A DNA stretch of 64,000 nucleotides from Symbiodinium natans (GCA_905221605.1 CAJNDS010002644.1:33501-97500); one strand, 5' to 3'; numbered from the stretch's first letter, positions 23,501 through 32,763 are shown. The notes: generated from the letters alone by a model not told the origin. Program-made: numbers and translations.

Positions 23501-24760
23501 CCTGATTTTCGCTCTGCCGGCGGGAACGTGTTCTGCTGCTTCATGATGTCAGTCCTTCTCTCTCTAACCCTAAACCCCTGAACCCTGAACCCGGAACCCT
23601 AAATCCTAAACCCTAAGCCCTAAACCCTGAACCCTAAACCCATGTCTCTCTCTCCCGTTCTCTCGGTCTTCAGGGCTGCGCGCCGGGCTCAGGGTCTAGG
23701 CTTCAGAGGCATTAGGGAATACGCGGCGGGCAATCAGAATAAACAAATACATGGGTGGTTGTCAAAATTATGATCCCCTTTGTGGTACCCTAAATATTAG
23801 GTGCCGCATTATATTAGGGACCCCAAAAGGGACCATCATTTTGACAACCACCCGCATGCATATGTATATGTCCCACATTAAGATCCAAAGAAGTTTACGG
23901 TAAGCTTTTGGCTAAGGAAACTAATTAACCCTTAAGTTAGTATGACCCTGACCGCACATGACAAGCAAGTCGGGTCGCGGGTGGGTTTGGGACTTGCCTC
24001 GGTTCTCTGGCTCCCCACAAAGGGCCCAGTGCTTACGGTGCCCGAACGGGGCCACGACTCAGAGAACTGCTTGCCCAATATGGGTTACTAGAAGGGTGCC
24101 GTACTATATATAGGGGCCAGAGAAGGGACCCCAACTTAGAGAACTACCCATATGCTCACTTCTCTAAGGTCCCTTTTGGGTTCCATATTGCAAGGCGGCC
24201 CCTCTTATTGAGGGTACCCAAGAAAGGGAACCTTAATTAGATTACTACCCACATGTACCCGGGGCCAAGACATCTTCTTGAGCAGGATGCGATTGTCGCG
24301 ATCAATCTCTGTGTATCTGTCCTGGAGAAGAGACGTGGCGGCTTACAGTTTGAGCTTACGGTTTTTGAAGCTTCGGGTTAATGTGTAGGGTTGGCGACCT
24401 TAGGGTTAGGGCAGGGCACCAGAAAGCGATATTAAAACATTGAAGCTATCAGAGGCAGTGAATGAGGAGCTGCGAAAAGTATCCTCGCCACGCTTTATTG
24501 GCTGTTGTGGGACTCTGAACCCAGTTACGACCTGCGATAGGGCTTACGGGGGGTTCAACGCCAAAGCGTAGCGCAAAACGCTGAGCCCCAAACCCCCAGG
24601 GTTGCAGGGCATAGCAGCTTTGCTGAGGCCACTTAGGGCTCAACCCTAAACCCTAAGTCCTAAACCCTCTACCTAAAACCTATACCCTAAACCCTCAAGA
24701 CCGCGCCTCCATCATCTGCTCCTTCTTCAAGTTGACCTTGACATGATCCAGCGTAGCAAC
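10757..24760 (-). CDS. CFAP97/hemingway-family flagellar protein, 10 linked exons
   Basis: Exons: 24760-24702, 24316-24259, 22458-22363, 18682-18595, 16964-16888, 15328-15302, 14737-14667, 12442-12361, 11488-11432, 10824-10757. All nine junction phases agree (683 nt, about 227 codons). Joined motifs match the family: KKEQMMEA runs into RYTEIDRDNRILLKKM, then ITRENQSILKRIQQ, then AQPVYNHVEWEDQ, and near the C end NYYLVDMSTDGG, NTLELVIK, RLHRQLYRETNGDYRQM and ADRLKVSEDGKLLL. CFAP97 proteins are associated with cilia and flagella, so a flagellar role is inferred. The start is not fixed; an exon at 27155-27199 may lie upstream, and the last codons lie beyond 10757. The short 15302-15328 exon and the 16888-16964 linker are the weakest calls. 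Introns reach 3.7 kb and are full of telomere-type repeats and MITEs. Confidence 0.85.
10840..11175. repeat. Degenerate TTTAAGGG/GGTTAAA array
   Basis: Units drift from TTTAGGG to AAAGGGTT and GGGTTCAA over 330 bp within a CFAP97 intron, suggesting slippage amplification of mutated units. Confidence 0.8.
12185..12270. mobile_element. MITE-like foldback, GGGAATGAGGGAA family (copy 1)
   Basis: GGGAATGAGGGAAGTAGGGC at the left mirrors CTCCCTCATCCCTACT at the right. The second copy is at 22963-23057, with longer arms. Confidence 0.7.
12450..12760. repeat. CTTTAGGG 8-bp and TTTGGGG arrays
   Basis: A run of TTTGGGG/CTTGGGG units passes into about 20 near-identical 8-bp GGGCTTTA units (12539-12719). 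The uniformity within the block points to local amplification. Confidence 0.9.
13053..13257. mobile_element. MITE-like foldback, GGGTTTCCGAAAATTAGG family
   Basis: GGGTTTCCGAAAATTAGG at the left is mirrored by CCTAATTTCGGAAACCCC at the right, about 205 bp apart. It lies in a CFAP97 intron. 13260-14525 holds short tracts, ORFs without support, and no exon I can defend. Confidence 0.75.
14524..14617. mobile_element. MITE-like foldback, CCCCCTTATACTRRCAGTCC family (copy 1)
   Basis: TCCCCCTTATACTGACAGTC and GGACTGTTAGTATGAGGGGA are inverted ends of a 90-bp element. Relatives are at 17168-17216 (internally deleted) and 60022-60108. Confidence 0.85.
15174..15250. repeat. CCCTAAA array, about 10 units
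   Basis: Clean array next to the 15302-15328 exon; a mirror TTTAGGG/TTTTAGGG array starts at 15340, so the exon sits between opposed tracts. 14818-15170 has a small plus ORF with no support. Confidence 0.85.
15340..15560. repeat. TTTAGGG, TTTTAGGG and TTTTCGGG mixed array
   Basis: Seven- and eight-base units alternate. It ends in a degenerate GGGCTTTA run. The following 15560-16180 is mostly unique, with a weak exon candidate at 16106-16136 (ERKEGRSRRL after TTTCAG). Confidence 0.85.
16187..16491. repeat. TTTTAGGG/TTTTCGGG/TTTTGGGG 8-bp array
   Basis: About 38 eight-base units in homogeneous sub-blocks: TTTTAGGG, TTCTAGGG, TTTTCGGG, then TTTTGGGG, then TTTTAGGG again. Each variant forms its own run. 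Confidence 0.95.
17168..17216. mobile_element. Deleted MITE of the CCCCCTTATACTRRCAGTCC family (copy 2)
   Basis: Left end TCTTCCCCCTTATACTAGCA is intact; only a stub of the right end (AGGGGGAAAATCC) remains. Confidence 0.65.
17490..17740. repeat. AT/ATA/AATA simple-sequence region
   Basis: A (TA)n run is followed by interrupted AAT/ATA/ATC triplets. ORFs here encode Ile/Asn or Leu/Tyr runs and are artefacts. 17740-18590 is unique and holds a plus ORF at 18042-18371 with no recognised domain. Confidence 0.9.
18812..18925. mobile_element. Tc1/mariner-like MITE with TA flanks
   Basis: Ends CAGTAAACTCCAAAAAGTTG and CCAACTTTCTGGGGTTTGCTG are inverted, and TA flanks both sides, the expected target duplication of Tc1/mariner elements. 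It is 114 bp with no transposase. Confidence 0.8.
19260..21030. other. Telomere-motif-free island in a CFAP97 intron
   Basis: About 1.75 kb almost lacks CCCTAAA/TTTAGGG. Opposed ORFs at 19789-20076 (plus) and 20024-20470 (minus) overlap and show no recognised domain. It could be an inserted element or an unannotated gene. Confidence 0.4.
21040..21270 (-). CDS. Possible exon AKKAEDRTV between telomere-type tracts
   Basis: AGCAG|GCC starts AKKAEDRTVASVRGLDLD (about 21106-21164) and could end at a GA donor (GATTTTTAG). It is in phase with the exons on either side of this CFAP97 intron, but including it would break the family motif ILKRIQQ-AQPVYN. It may be an alternative or decayed exon. Confidence 0.35.
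21345..21620. other. Region with repeated AACGTTTCGTTC-like words
   Basis: Several scattered GTTTCGT/AAACGTTTCG words, related to ones at 20838 and 20925. No ORF or exon recognised. Confidence 0.4.
21926..22022. repeat. TTTAGGG array, about 14 units
   Basis: Clean array in the long CFAP97 intron. Just left, 21855-21895 encodes SCPNQKDPCDPSFKNC on the minus strand before GTTTAGGG, a possible small exon or start exon, unproven. Confidence 0.9.
22470..22608. mobile_element. MITE-like element, GAGTGTATA family (copy 1)
   Basis: Shares TTATTGGTGAG, GGTGAGTGTATAT and TGTCCTTTTGGGGGTAC with the inverted copy at 40712-40832. It ends 12 bases from the CFAP97 exon at 22363-22458. Confidence 0.8.
22963..23057. 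mobile_element. MITE-like foldback, GGGAATGAGGGAA family (copy 2)
   Basis: Arms GTAGGGAATGAGGGAATGAG and TTCCCTCATTCCCTTCTAAG are inverted; the core TATACATAGGGCCCTATA is partly palindromic. Confidence 0.8.
23147..23227. repeat. CCCTAAA array
   Basis: About 11 units, one CCCTGAA. The 23230-23750 stretch to the right has a plus ORF (23318-23581) without recognised domain. Confidence 0.85.
23753..23853. mobile_element. MITE-like foldback, GGGTGGTTGTCAAAATTATG family
   Basis: GGGTGGTTGTCAAAATTATG is mirrored by ATCATTTTGACAACCACCC; 101 bp in all, arms about 30 bp. Confidence 0.85.
24078..24256. mobile_element. Probable decayed foldback element
   Basis: ATGGGTTACTAGAAGG at the left and ATTACTACCCACAT at the right, with internal AGAGAACTACCCATATG, suggest nested or degenerate inverted ends. 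It lies directly beside the 24259 exon end. Confidence 0.45.
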
Positions 24761-25323
24761 CTGAGTATTCAGGGTTTATGGTTTAGGGTTTAGGATGCTC
24801 GGAAGTGTGGGGTACAAGGATTAGGGTTTAGGGCTATTCGGGAAAAACTGCCGCACTTCTAAGGATGCTAAGGGGTTTCGGGGTTTATGGTTCTTAGGGT
24901 CTTTGGGGTTCTTAGGGTTTAGGGGTTTCAGGCTCACGCTTTTTGTTGTTGAATGTCATTCCTTGAGGTCCAGGGTGTACTTGGGGTGGGGGGGGGGGGG
25001 GTATTTAGAGCTTGGAGTTAGGATTACTTAGGGCTTTGGGCTGTTGATTTTGGTGCTTACGCGGGAGTTGGGCAGACTGCTATAAGGACATGTCATGTGG
25101 AGAGTATCTAGGCGGGTTGGGGGTTACAGCGTTTCAGCTGCACACATTGGCACGAGCTGAGATTTCGGAGGATCGGACAAAGCGATGGCAGGGGTTAAGG
25201 TCTAAGGGTCAGGGGGTTGAGGTTTTGGGTTTTTGTTTTAAGGTTGATGGTGAAGGGGTTAAGGGCATCCAGGGGCTTTGGGGAACTTTGAACAGCTGGA
25301 TGCAGAGACCTGCAACCCACATC

Positions 25324-25386
25324 TGCAAGGATTGAGGCCACTAAATCGGATGAAGCCAAGGGGAAGCATCGGTAGAGCTCCATCTC
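25324..25386 (-). CDS. Possible exon, unrecognised
   Basis: GCTCAG|GAG opens EMELYRCFPLASSDLVASIL and a GA donor (GCA|GATGTG) would close 21 codons in phase 0. No family recognised. Confidence 0.45.
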
Positions 25387-25434
25387 CTGAGCCACATGTC
25401 TCCCCTGCTTCGGGTCGATCGGTGCGAGTGCGGC

Positions 25435-25731
25435 CTACAAGTCTTCATGGGCACCCCACAGGTCAGTCTGCCTACCGACCCAGCCCAGGATCTGCCGGTC
25501 CATCGATGCCGCAATCATCCGTAATCCGAGTTCCCTAGGCAATTCTGATCGAAAGGCCACAGCCCAGTGTACCTCTCCCATTGTGGGCTTCCTGTTCGTG
25601 CGCGTGCGCAGTCGGGATGTGGCGAGGGTGTGTGTGTCATGGAGAACATGGGCCCTGCAGCGGAGGGGGGTCCACCACATCCTCGTGACGCGCAGGGCCA
25701 CGAACTCTTGGGTGATAGCCCGAACAAGGGC
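25435..25731 (-). CDS. Long exon of an unrecognised protein
   Basis: After GACAG|GCC the frame stays open for 98 codons: ALVRAITQEFVALRVTRMWW, then MGEVHWAVAFRSELPREL and MIAASMDRQILGW, to a TAG that may sit within a GTAGGC donor. Basic and Trp-rich. Being on the same strand within a putative CFAP97 intron, it may be a separate gene, a relic or a mobile-element fragment. Overlapping ORFs on the plus strand are less protein-like. Confidence 0.45.
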   Translation of the reverse strand, partial: ALVRAITQEFVALRVTRMWWTPLRCRAHVLHDTHTLATSRLRTRTNRKPTMGEVHWAVAFRSELPRELGLRMIAASMDRQILGWVGRQTDLWGAHEDL

Positions 25732-25904
25732 CTGTCTGCAGATCGCCGAGGCCCCACCCTCTGAACCCTCAACCCTAAACCCTAATTAAACCCCAAACCC
25801 TAATTCCCCTGAACCCTCAACCCTAAACATCGAACCTTAATTCAACCCGAAACCCTAAGCCCGAAACCCCAAACCCTAACTAGCCGAATTCCTTGGGTTC
25901 GAAC

Positions 25905-25973
25905 CAGGTAGGTGCCTAAAGGGAGCGCAGTAAGAGCCCAGCCGTTGGCATTCCAGTATCCACTTGGGACTTC
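25905..25973 (-). CDS. Exon of an unrecognised protein
   Basis: GCCAAG|GAA and CTG|GTTCGA bracket 23 codons, EVPSGYWNANGWALTALPLG then TYL. No family recognised. Confidence 0.5.
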
Positions 25974-26437
25974 CTTGGCTAGCAGAGCTGTAGGGGATGA
26001 AATGGAGCTCTTCTGCGATTATGGGGTTTGGGGTTTAGGGTTTAGGGTGGCTATCCCCAAAAGGAACCTTATATATAATTGTTTAGTTTTGTGTTAGGGG
26101 CTGAGGAAGCTAGTTGATAAGGGATTATCAGGGTTTAAAGGGTTTCGGCTTTAGGGAGGAGAGGCAAGGGTTTAGGGTTTAGGGTTAGGGTTTGTTGCCA
26201 TCCCTGCTCAATTCCCCCCAACCCCCCAAACAACCCTTAAAACCCGATATGCCTGAAACTGTTTCAACTATGCGGAAGAGGCCTGAAAAGCCTAAACCCT
26301 AAGACACGAACCCCTGAAAGGACTAAACACTAAACCCTAAACCCGAAACCCCACACACCGAAATCCGAAGCTTTGAGAAGGGGCAACTCACGTTCTCTTT
26401 GAGGTTTAGCGCTTCGGGCTTAGAGCCTTCGGAGGGC

Positions 26438-26728
26438 TGTGGGGTTAGGGTTTAGGGTTTAGGGTTTAGGGTTTTAGGGTTTAGGGTTTAGGGTTTAGGG
26501 TTTAGGGTTTAGGGTTTAGGGTTTAGGGTTTAGGGTTTAGGGTTTAGGGTTTAGGGTTTAGGGTTTAGGGTTTATGGGTTTAGGGTTTAGGGTTTAGGGT
26601 TTAGGGTTTAGGGTTTAGGGTTTAGGGTTTAGGGTTTAGGGTTTAGGGTTTAGGGTTTAGGGTTTAGGGTTTAGGGTTTAGGGTTTAGGGTTTAGGGTTT
26701 AGGGTTTAGGGTTTAGGGTTTGGGGTCG
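26438..26728. repeat. Long TTTAGGG array, about 41 units
   Basis: The longest near-perfect telomere-type array in the window, with one TTTTAGGG and one TTTATGGG unit. Unique sequence on both sides shows it is interstitial, not a chromosome end. Confidence 0.97.
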
Positions 26729-27115
26729 CATGGGGATCATGATCTCGAGAACTGAGCGTTTAAGGGGTCAGAGTTCAGGGCCCTGTCGGAGTGCACCGCA
26801 CCATGGCGAGCGTAGGTTTCGGAGACCAACTTTTAGGGGTTAGGGTTTAGGGTTTAGGGTTTAGGGTTTAGGCTTTAGGGTTTAGGGTTTAGGGTCTTCC
26901 TGCTTTCCCTTAAATTTCAAGACCCTCTAACTTTTCTGATAACAGAAGTTTGCTTCAAGGCCCATCTCTGTCTTCGATCTGCAGCTTGGAGCTCAGGGCT
27001 TAGAGTTAGGGTTTAGGGTTTAGGGTTTGGGGTTTGGGGTTTGGGGTTTGGGGTTTAGGGTTTAGGGTTTAGGGTTTAGGGTTTAGGGTTTAGGGTTTAG
27101 GGTTTAGGGTTTTAG
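26729..27115. repeat. Further TTTAGGG/TTTGGGG arrays with two small islands
   Basis: Arrays at 26838-26895 and 27008-27112. Islands between them have weak minus-strand exon candidates (TYARHGAVHSDRALNSDP near 26800; GLEANFCYQK near 26945). Confidence 0.75.
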
Positions 27116-27154
27116 GCCTGCTTCCACCGACCCCTGAGCCGAAACCCTGAACTC

Positions 27155-27199
27155 AAGCGAGCTGAGGCGCATATTCCTGACGCGCTCTCTGTGCAGCTG
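27155..27199 (-). CDS. Possible upstream exon of the CFAP97 gene
   Basis: GGCAG|CAG opens QLHRERVRNMRLSSL and a GA donor (CTT|GAGTTC) closes it in phase 0, which fits the phase-0 start of the 24760 exon (VATLDHVKVNLKK). The basic helix with RVRNM resembles the segment before the conserved block in the family. Intervening exon candidates make the link uncertain. Confidence 0.5.
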
Positions 27200-27310
27200 C
27201 TGCCTGGCGTACAACTGGAGCCCTAAACCCTACCCACCACAAAAATTGGGCCAATGGGCAAGAATTATGGCTACTTCGGGTTGAGGGTTTAGGATTTAGG
27301 GTTAGGGAAG

Positions 27311-27387
27311 CAAGTTTCGTTCAGGATCCAGTGTTCCAGGGGCTTTGGTTGGTGACTGAGTTGGGCGTCGTGAGCCTCTCTTGAGAC
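27311..27387 (-). CDS. Exon of an unrecognised protein
   Basis: CCGAAG|GTC opens VSREAHDAQLSHQPKPLEHW. Several GC/GA donors are possible at the left, so the end is approximate. Confidence 0.45.
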
Positions 27388-27579
27388 CTTCGGGCGTCCA
27401 GGAAGCGATCCCCCAAAGCAACACTCCCAGACCCCCCAAACCCCCTACATCAGAGCCCTTCTTGAAGGCGCGTGGGTGCTTAAAGGCGGGGCTTAGGGCT
27501 TAGGGCTTAGGGGTTTTTGGGTTACATTAGAAGCACGGGTCGAAGCAGGGAAACCGATTTGAGCTGAAACCCTCGGGTT

Positions 27580-27815
27580 TAGGGTTTAGGGTTTAGGGTT
27601 TAGGGTTTAGGGTTTAGGGTTTAGGGTTTTTGTGGCAACCAAGCGATCCAGGAGCCTGCACATGGACCCCCCCCAAAGCCACCGCTCAGCTGGACCCCTA
27701 AACCCTAAACCCTAAACCCTAAACCCTAAACCCTAAACCCTAAACCCTAAACCCTAAACCCTAAACCCTAAACCCTAAACCCTAAACCCTAAACCCTAAA
27801 CCCTAAACCCTAAAG
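27580..27815. repeat. Opposed TTTAGGG and CCCTAAA arrays around a small island
   Basis: TTTAGGG units end near 27628; CCCTAAA units run 27698-27814. The 70-bp island between them may be a short exon (GCAG|GCT CCT GGA on the minus strand). This is a clear inverted pair. Confidence 0.85.
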
Positions 27816-28020
27816 GGGAAAAAATGCCCAGACGCAAGCGCTGCAACTGCTTTTTGTGCTAAGGAAGCCCAAAAGCTTAACCCTAAACCCTACAGCCTGA
27901 ACCTGAAACTTTAATCAACTCTAGACACAAAAACCTACCAGGCTATCTGAAGCTGCAAAGCCCGAAAACTGCACGACCAACAGAACAGCATCGGCAACCG
28001 GAGAGTCATAGCTTTGCTAC

Positions 28021-28110
28021 CGGGCTGTCCGCCATCTAAATGTGCTGTCGGGACGGACGAGAACCTTCCTCAAGCGGGTCCCCATGTCTAGTAGCTCCGC
28101 GAACGCCACC
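28021..28110 (-). CDS. Exon of an unrecognised protein
   Basis: AGGAG|G and CG|GTAGCA bracket VAFAELLDMGTRLRKVLVRP then DSTFRWRTA. A second frame is open but shorter. No family recognised. Confidence 0.55.
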
Positions 28111-28399
28111 CTCCTTAGCCCTACGTAGATCCTAGACCCTAAACCCCAAAACTGGAGCCCTGAATCCTCAGCCCTAAAACCAAAAACCCTTGAACCCTTC
28201 GACCCTCAAGCCGGTATGCCCTAAAGCCTGTATACCCTAACCCCCAGACCCCCGACAATCCTGCAACCCGCAACCCTAGACTCCCTAAACCCTAAACCCT
28301 CAACTTGCTAAACCCTACACTTCCTAAACCCTAAACCCTAAACCCTAAACCCTAAACCCTAAACCCTAAACCCTAAACCCTAAACCCTAAACCCTAAAC

Positions 28400-28499
28400 C
28401 CTCCGACGCTGGGGCCGCGGGCTCCCGGTCCTTAATTCTCTTGGTGCAAATCTTGCTGCCACAAGGGATCGCCTTGTCCTGGCAGGTTTTCTTGGGCGC
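28400..28499 (-). CDS. Exon of an unrecognised Cys/Lys-rich protein
   Basis: AAAAG|GCG and GAGG|GTTTAGGG bracket APKKTCQDKAIPCGSKICTK and a Pro/Ala-rich tail. Three cysteines might form a small motif, not recognised. Confidence 0.6.
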
Positions 28500-30337
28500 C
28501 TTTTGGGGGTTTTAAGAGCTTCGGGCTTAGGGTTGTAGGGTTTAGGGACTTCGGGTTTGGGGTGTTTTATAGTACTCGTATCAGGGCTTCAAGGGGCTTG
28601 GGGAGGGTGTAGTTTTGAGTTCAGCGGTGAGGGCTTCGGGAAATCGTGGACTCTGTGATGGTGCTGGGTTCAGGGTTTAGGGTTCACTTCTTCGGGAAGT
28701 GCATTGGAAGTGAAGAGTCCTAACCCTAACCCCCAAACCCTAAGCCCTTAATCCTAAGACTTAAGCCCTGACCCCTGAGGCCTAGGGACCCTTTACCTTG
28801 CGGATCATACCTCAACCCCCTGAACCTTCACACGACCATTGCCTGCCCTGAATTAGGAATCCCAGCGTTTAGGGTTTAGGGTTTAGGGTTTAGGGCTTAG
28901 GGCCCTAAACCCCACAACCCTGAAAGAAGGAACATACCTTAATTCCTATAGGAATCCGATTACAATAACCTGTCCCTTTGGTATTAGCTACTTCTTCTAA
29001 AGGGACCGAACGCCTAAAAACAGGCAAAATGGTAGTAAAGAAGCCCTGCACCCTAAAACCATCCTCAAGGAGTATACATGTTTGGAGGGTCAGGTAGCTC
29101 CTACTACAGGGGCTTAGGGTTTAGGGTTTAGGGTTTAGGGTTTAGGGACAGACCCTGAAGCCCCCCAAAAACACGCAGGGTCCATGATGACGAAGACAAG
29201 CAGTTCAGGCACCAGGAAAGGTAAGGGTATCGCCCCGAAATCTTAGACAGCGTTGCTTGCTACTCCGGGTCGTCTGGATGCAAAGTCTTCTCAGAGCGAC
29301 TTGTTGCGTGCAGTTACAGCAAACCTCAAGTTATTGTACCAAGGTCATCTGTCAGTGCAATGCCGTCCTTGGATGTGTGGAGCCGGAAATGCAGCCGCAA
29401 CAAGCATGCTTAAACTAGACGCAGCGTAGCCTAGGAATAAGAAAGGATGCCCTTCTTGGTTTTAATGGGCTTAGGAATCTGAACCCGACAAGAAGCGAGA
29501 ATAAGGGCCTAGTCTCTGTCCTAGCACTGATCCCTGAACCCTGAACCCCGAACCCTGAACCCTACTCGGGGTCCTAGTACAGTCACAACATGTCACGATC
29601 TGGGACCCTGAGCGTTTAAAATTGAAGGTTCGGCGGGTTTACCCATACAACTTGCAGAATGGACCTCCATTGACAATCAGGGCCCCTATACTCAGATTTT
29701 TGACATGCCAGGTAGCCCCTTGCGATATTTGATGGCTCGCCACAGACATGGGGTGGCTCACGAGCACCCAGGAACCCTCAGGCAACCCAGAGAAGCCACT
29801 TCTTCGTGGTGTAGGGGGGATAGGATTAGGGGGCCCCTTGGGGATATAGACCCTCTGAATAAGGTCCCTGTCTAAAAGAGCCAGAAGAGGGTTAAGAAGG
29901 GGTTCCCTTTTAAGGGTCCCCCTTATCCAACCTAGGAGTGCAGGGTTGCAGGTTGAGGCGGGCCTGCAGCCTTCAACCGTCGAACAATCAAAGCAGGGTT
30001 TAGGGTTTAGGGTTTGGGGTTTGGGGTTTAGGGTTTAGGGTTTAGGGCTTATGGCTCCTTTGTGTTTTCGGAAGTAGGGATGCGGGAACCCTCCTCAGCA
30101 ACCAGCCATAGTAAACCCGTACACGTATACAAAAACATGTCCCCCCCCAAATGATAAACGAAATGAGTTCCGACATCCATCGTTCAAAATACATCCTCCT
30201 GAAGACCGACCCTGAAATGTACCCTTTCCCTCACGCTGTTAAGGTCCGTGTCCTATCCTCCATGTTACCCCCCCCCCCCTGCTCCTGCGCTTCAGCCAGC
30301 TCTCGAAACCCGAAACCCTAAACCCTAAACCCTAAAC
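28500..30337. other. Intron-like region with short telomere-type tracts and foldback relics
   Basis: Tracts at 28867-28905, 29109-29150 and 30000-30050. A relic near 28945-29020 resembles those at 8090-8180 and 46470-46555 (AAAGGGACC...AATTA words). No defended exon. Confidence 0.5.
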
Positions 30338-30410
30338 CCCTGCCGGCATTTGTCACTCCCTGGTCGCTGGCTGGGATCTGCAGCTTCGACTTTCCAGCCT
30401 CCCAGGGCGC
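30338..30410 (-). CDS. Exon of an unrecognised protein
   Basis: TGCCAG|GCG opens APWEAGKSKLQIPASDQGVT, open to GGGGTTTAGGG on the left. Opposed arrays lie at its two sides. Confidence 0.55.
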
Positions 30411-30497
30411 CTGGCAGACTACTTGGTTTAGGGTTCAGGGTTTAGGGTTTAGGGTTTAGGGTTTAGGGTTTAGGGTTTAGGGTTTAGGGTTTCCCCA

Positions 30498-30570
30498 AAA
30501 CATATTATTCCTTATAAGAGTAATATATTAGTCTTTTATTCTTTTGGTTCTTAAGCAAATAGTAGTAGAT
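30498..30570. mobile_element. Partial MITE of the TAGTTGCTTAAGAA family
   Basis: Shares TTCCTTATAAGAGTAATATA and GGTTCTTAAGCAAATAGTAG with the 3630 and 52444 copies; one end is missing. Confidence 0.6.
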
Positions 30571-30698
30571 GATGTTCATTGTATGCGAGGGTTTAGGGTT
30601 TTACCACACAAGGGTTATTGGATTGAGGGTTTAAGAGTTGCTGGCTCATCTGTACACACCTAGTTTGCCCAAGCTATTGGCAGCAGTTGTCTCAAAAC

Positions 30699-30932
30699 TC
30701 ATGACCCACACCATGCCATCTGATGTCTGACAGCTTCTGCCCAAGACGAGAGGCGCGGCATCAAGCATGTGTCAAAGCTGGCCTCTTTGGAATGACCACT
30801 GCGGAGCAGCATGTTTGGGAGCAACTCTGATTCCACGCACTCGCGTCGCTTGTCAACCCATGTTCGGGCTTTTTTCGAGCTCACAGCCCAAATCCCCCCT
30901 CCAGGGGGAGCTCCCACCCGCAGATGCCTCAC
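30699..30932 (-). CDS. Unrecognised 77-codon ORF
   Basis: Reads WAVSSKKARTWVDKRRECVE and ends in a stop. No splice support or domain; listed because the region lacks telomere-type repeat and codon use looks ordinary. Confidence 0.3.
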   Translation of the reverse strand: MRHLRVGAPPGGGIWAVSSKKARTWVDKRRECVESELLPNMLLRSGHSKEASFDTCLMPRLSSWAEAVRHQMAWCGS

Positions 30933-31089
30933 AAAACGATTGCAAACCCGAGTTCTTTGGCAGACCCCACACGCCCGGGAAAGGGGCTAACCTCTGACCT
31001 CAGTCCTTTTATTAGGGATTTCAGAAGCTTCGCGGGTACGTATAGGCAGTGTTACTTGCCCCATGACCCTTCAAGCGAGGGCTTCGGCG

Positions 31090-31165
31090 GCCAAGATACC
31101 CTAAACCCTAAACCCCAAACCCTAAACCCTAAACCCTAAACCCTAAACCCTAAACCCTAAACCCT
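31090..31165. repeat. CCCTAAA array, with opposed TTTAGGG array at 31240-31290
   Basis: The pair encloses a short block that reads NPAAHASSHGLSGFF on the minus strand before TTTAGGG, a possible exon. 31290-31545 is unique with no gene seen. Confidence 0.85.
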
Positions 31166-31600
31166 AAAGAAGCCGGAAAGTCCGTGGCTGGAGGCATGGG
31201 CCGCTGGGTTTTCTGTTAAACAAACTCGCTGAAATAATTAGGGTTTAGGGTTTAGGGTTTAGGGTTTAGGGTTTAGGGTTTAGGGTTGGGGCTCAAGTGA
31301 TTCCCTATAGCGCTGAGGCGTTGCAAAGCCCAGCCCAACGTTAGCACAATAAGAACCCTTCAAGAAACAAAGCAACCTTGACTTATCCTACTACCCTGTG
31401 AAACCCCGAGGTAGGTAGCCCGAAGCACTTCTTCCAACCCACGAATCCTCAAGCGGGTTTGGGAACAAAACCCAAGCCTAAGACGGATTTAGAGGTTTCG
31501 GGGCCTCCCAAATCGGCTTATGCAGGGTTTACAGGGTTTGGGGCCTGCACCCTAAACCCTAAACCCTAGACCCTAAACCCCAAACCCCTAAAACCCTAAC

Positions 31601-31675
31601 TTTCTGGCCTCAGCCTCAGCCTGCTCCTCTCGCCGCCAGGGCCACTTCCAGGAGGACGGGTTAAACCGCCACGGC
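31601..31675 (-). CDS. Exon of an unrecognised Trp/Arg-rich protein
   Basis: GTTCAG|G and AA|GTTAGGG bracket PWRFNPSSWKWPWRREEQAE followed by Ala/Glu/Lys. The Ala-Glu tail may be helical. Confidence 0.65.
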
Positions 31676-31696
31676 CTGAACAGCATGTCCCCAGAC

Positions 31697-32020
31697 AGGG
31701 TTTAGGGTTTAGGGTTTAGGGTTTAGGGTTTAGGGTTTAGGGTTTAGGGTTTAGGGTTTAGGGTTTAGGGTTTAGGGTTTAGGGTTTAGGGTTTAGGGTT
31801 TAGGGTTTAGGGTTTAGGGTTCAGGGTTCAGGGTTCAGGGTTTAGGGTTTCGGGTTTAGGGTTTAGGGTTTAGGGGGTTTAGGGTTTAGGGGGGTTTAGG
31901 GTTTCGGGGGGTTTAGGGTTTAGGCTTAGGGCTTAGGGTTTAGGGTTTAGGGTTTCAGTGTCAGACTCTACCTCCAGAATAGCATTTAGGGTTTAGGGTT
32001 TGGGGTTTAGGGTTTAGGGT
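31697..32020. repeat. TTTAGGG array about 20 units, then degenerate units
   Basis: Clean from 31697 to 31820, then TTCAGGG, TTTCGGG and GGGGTTTAGGG variants. 32030-32435 is unique with no gene seen. Confidence 0.95.
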
Positions 32021-32437
32021 TCAGGACTGGAGCATAAGGTCTCTTGCCTGGACTGGCTGAAAATTCACCAGCCCTGAGCTCGCAGGTGCAGTAGTGATTC
32101 ACATGGTGCACAGCCTCAGGCTTACTGTGAACGAACCCAAAGCGCTTAAGCCTTACCTCCTCGTAGTAAATCTTCTAGCTTAAGCAGCTAAGTAGGATTC
32201 CCAACCCTGAACCGTTCAACCAATCATCTCCACCCTCAACTTGTATGACCCTAAAACTGGACCCCACGTAAAGTTCCAGCGCCCCGAGAGAGGCTAGAGT
32301 AACCCCAAACAAAGCCATCAACAGCCACACTTCTACTTACCCTCTCTGTAACCCCCCCATGTAAGAGTTGTACATAAACATAGAACTACCCATGAACTTA
32401 AAAGTAGACCCTAAACCCTAAACCCTACACCCTAAAC

Positions 32438-32518
32438 CCTATGTTCTAGCCATGTTATGCTCAGCCAGGCCCTTGGCTTCTTTGTGGCGTGCGTTTCCGT
32501 GGCTGAGACGGCGCGCTC
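32438..32518 (-). CDS. Exon of an unrecognised protein
   Basis: GCCCAG|GAG opens ERAVSATETHATKKPRAWLS and continues ITWLEH to AG|GGTTTAGGG. Confidence 0.55.
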
Positions 32519-32763
32519 CTGGGCTTGGCTGTCTTGAGATTCGGGTGTAAGGATTAGGGTTTAGGGTTTAGGGTTTGGAGTTTGGGGTTTGGGGGTTTGG
32601 GGGTTTAAGGGTTAAGGGTTTAGGGTTTAGTTGGGCTGGAGAACCCAATGCTTATAAGGAACATTCCAAAAGGACTAGAAACTCGAACCAGTCAGGAATA
32701 TTCCTCCAGATGCGAGCTATAATTAAGGGATATGCTTAAGCACCCTAGCCACCGAGCCCCGAA

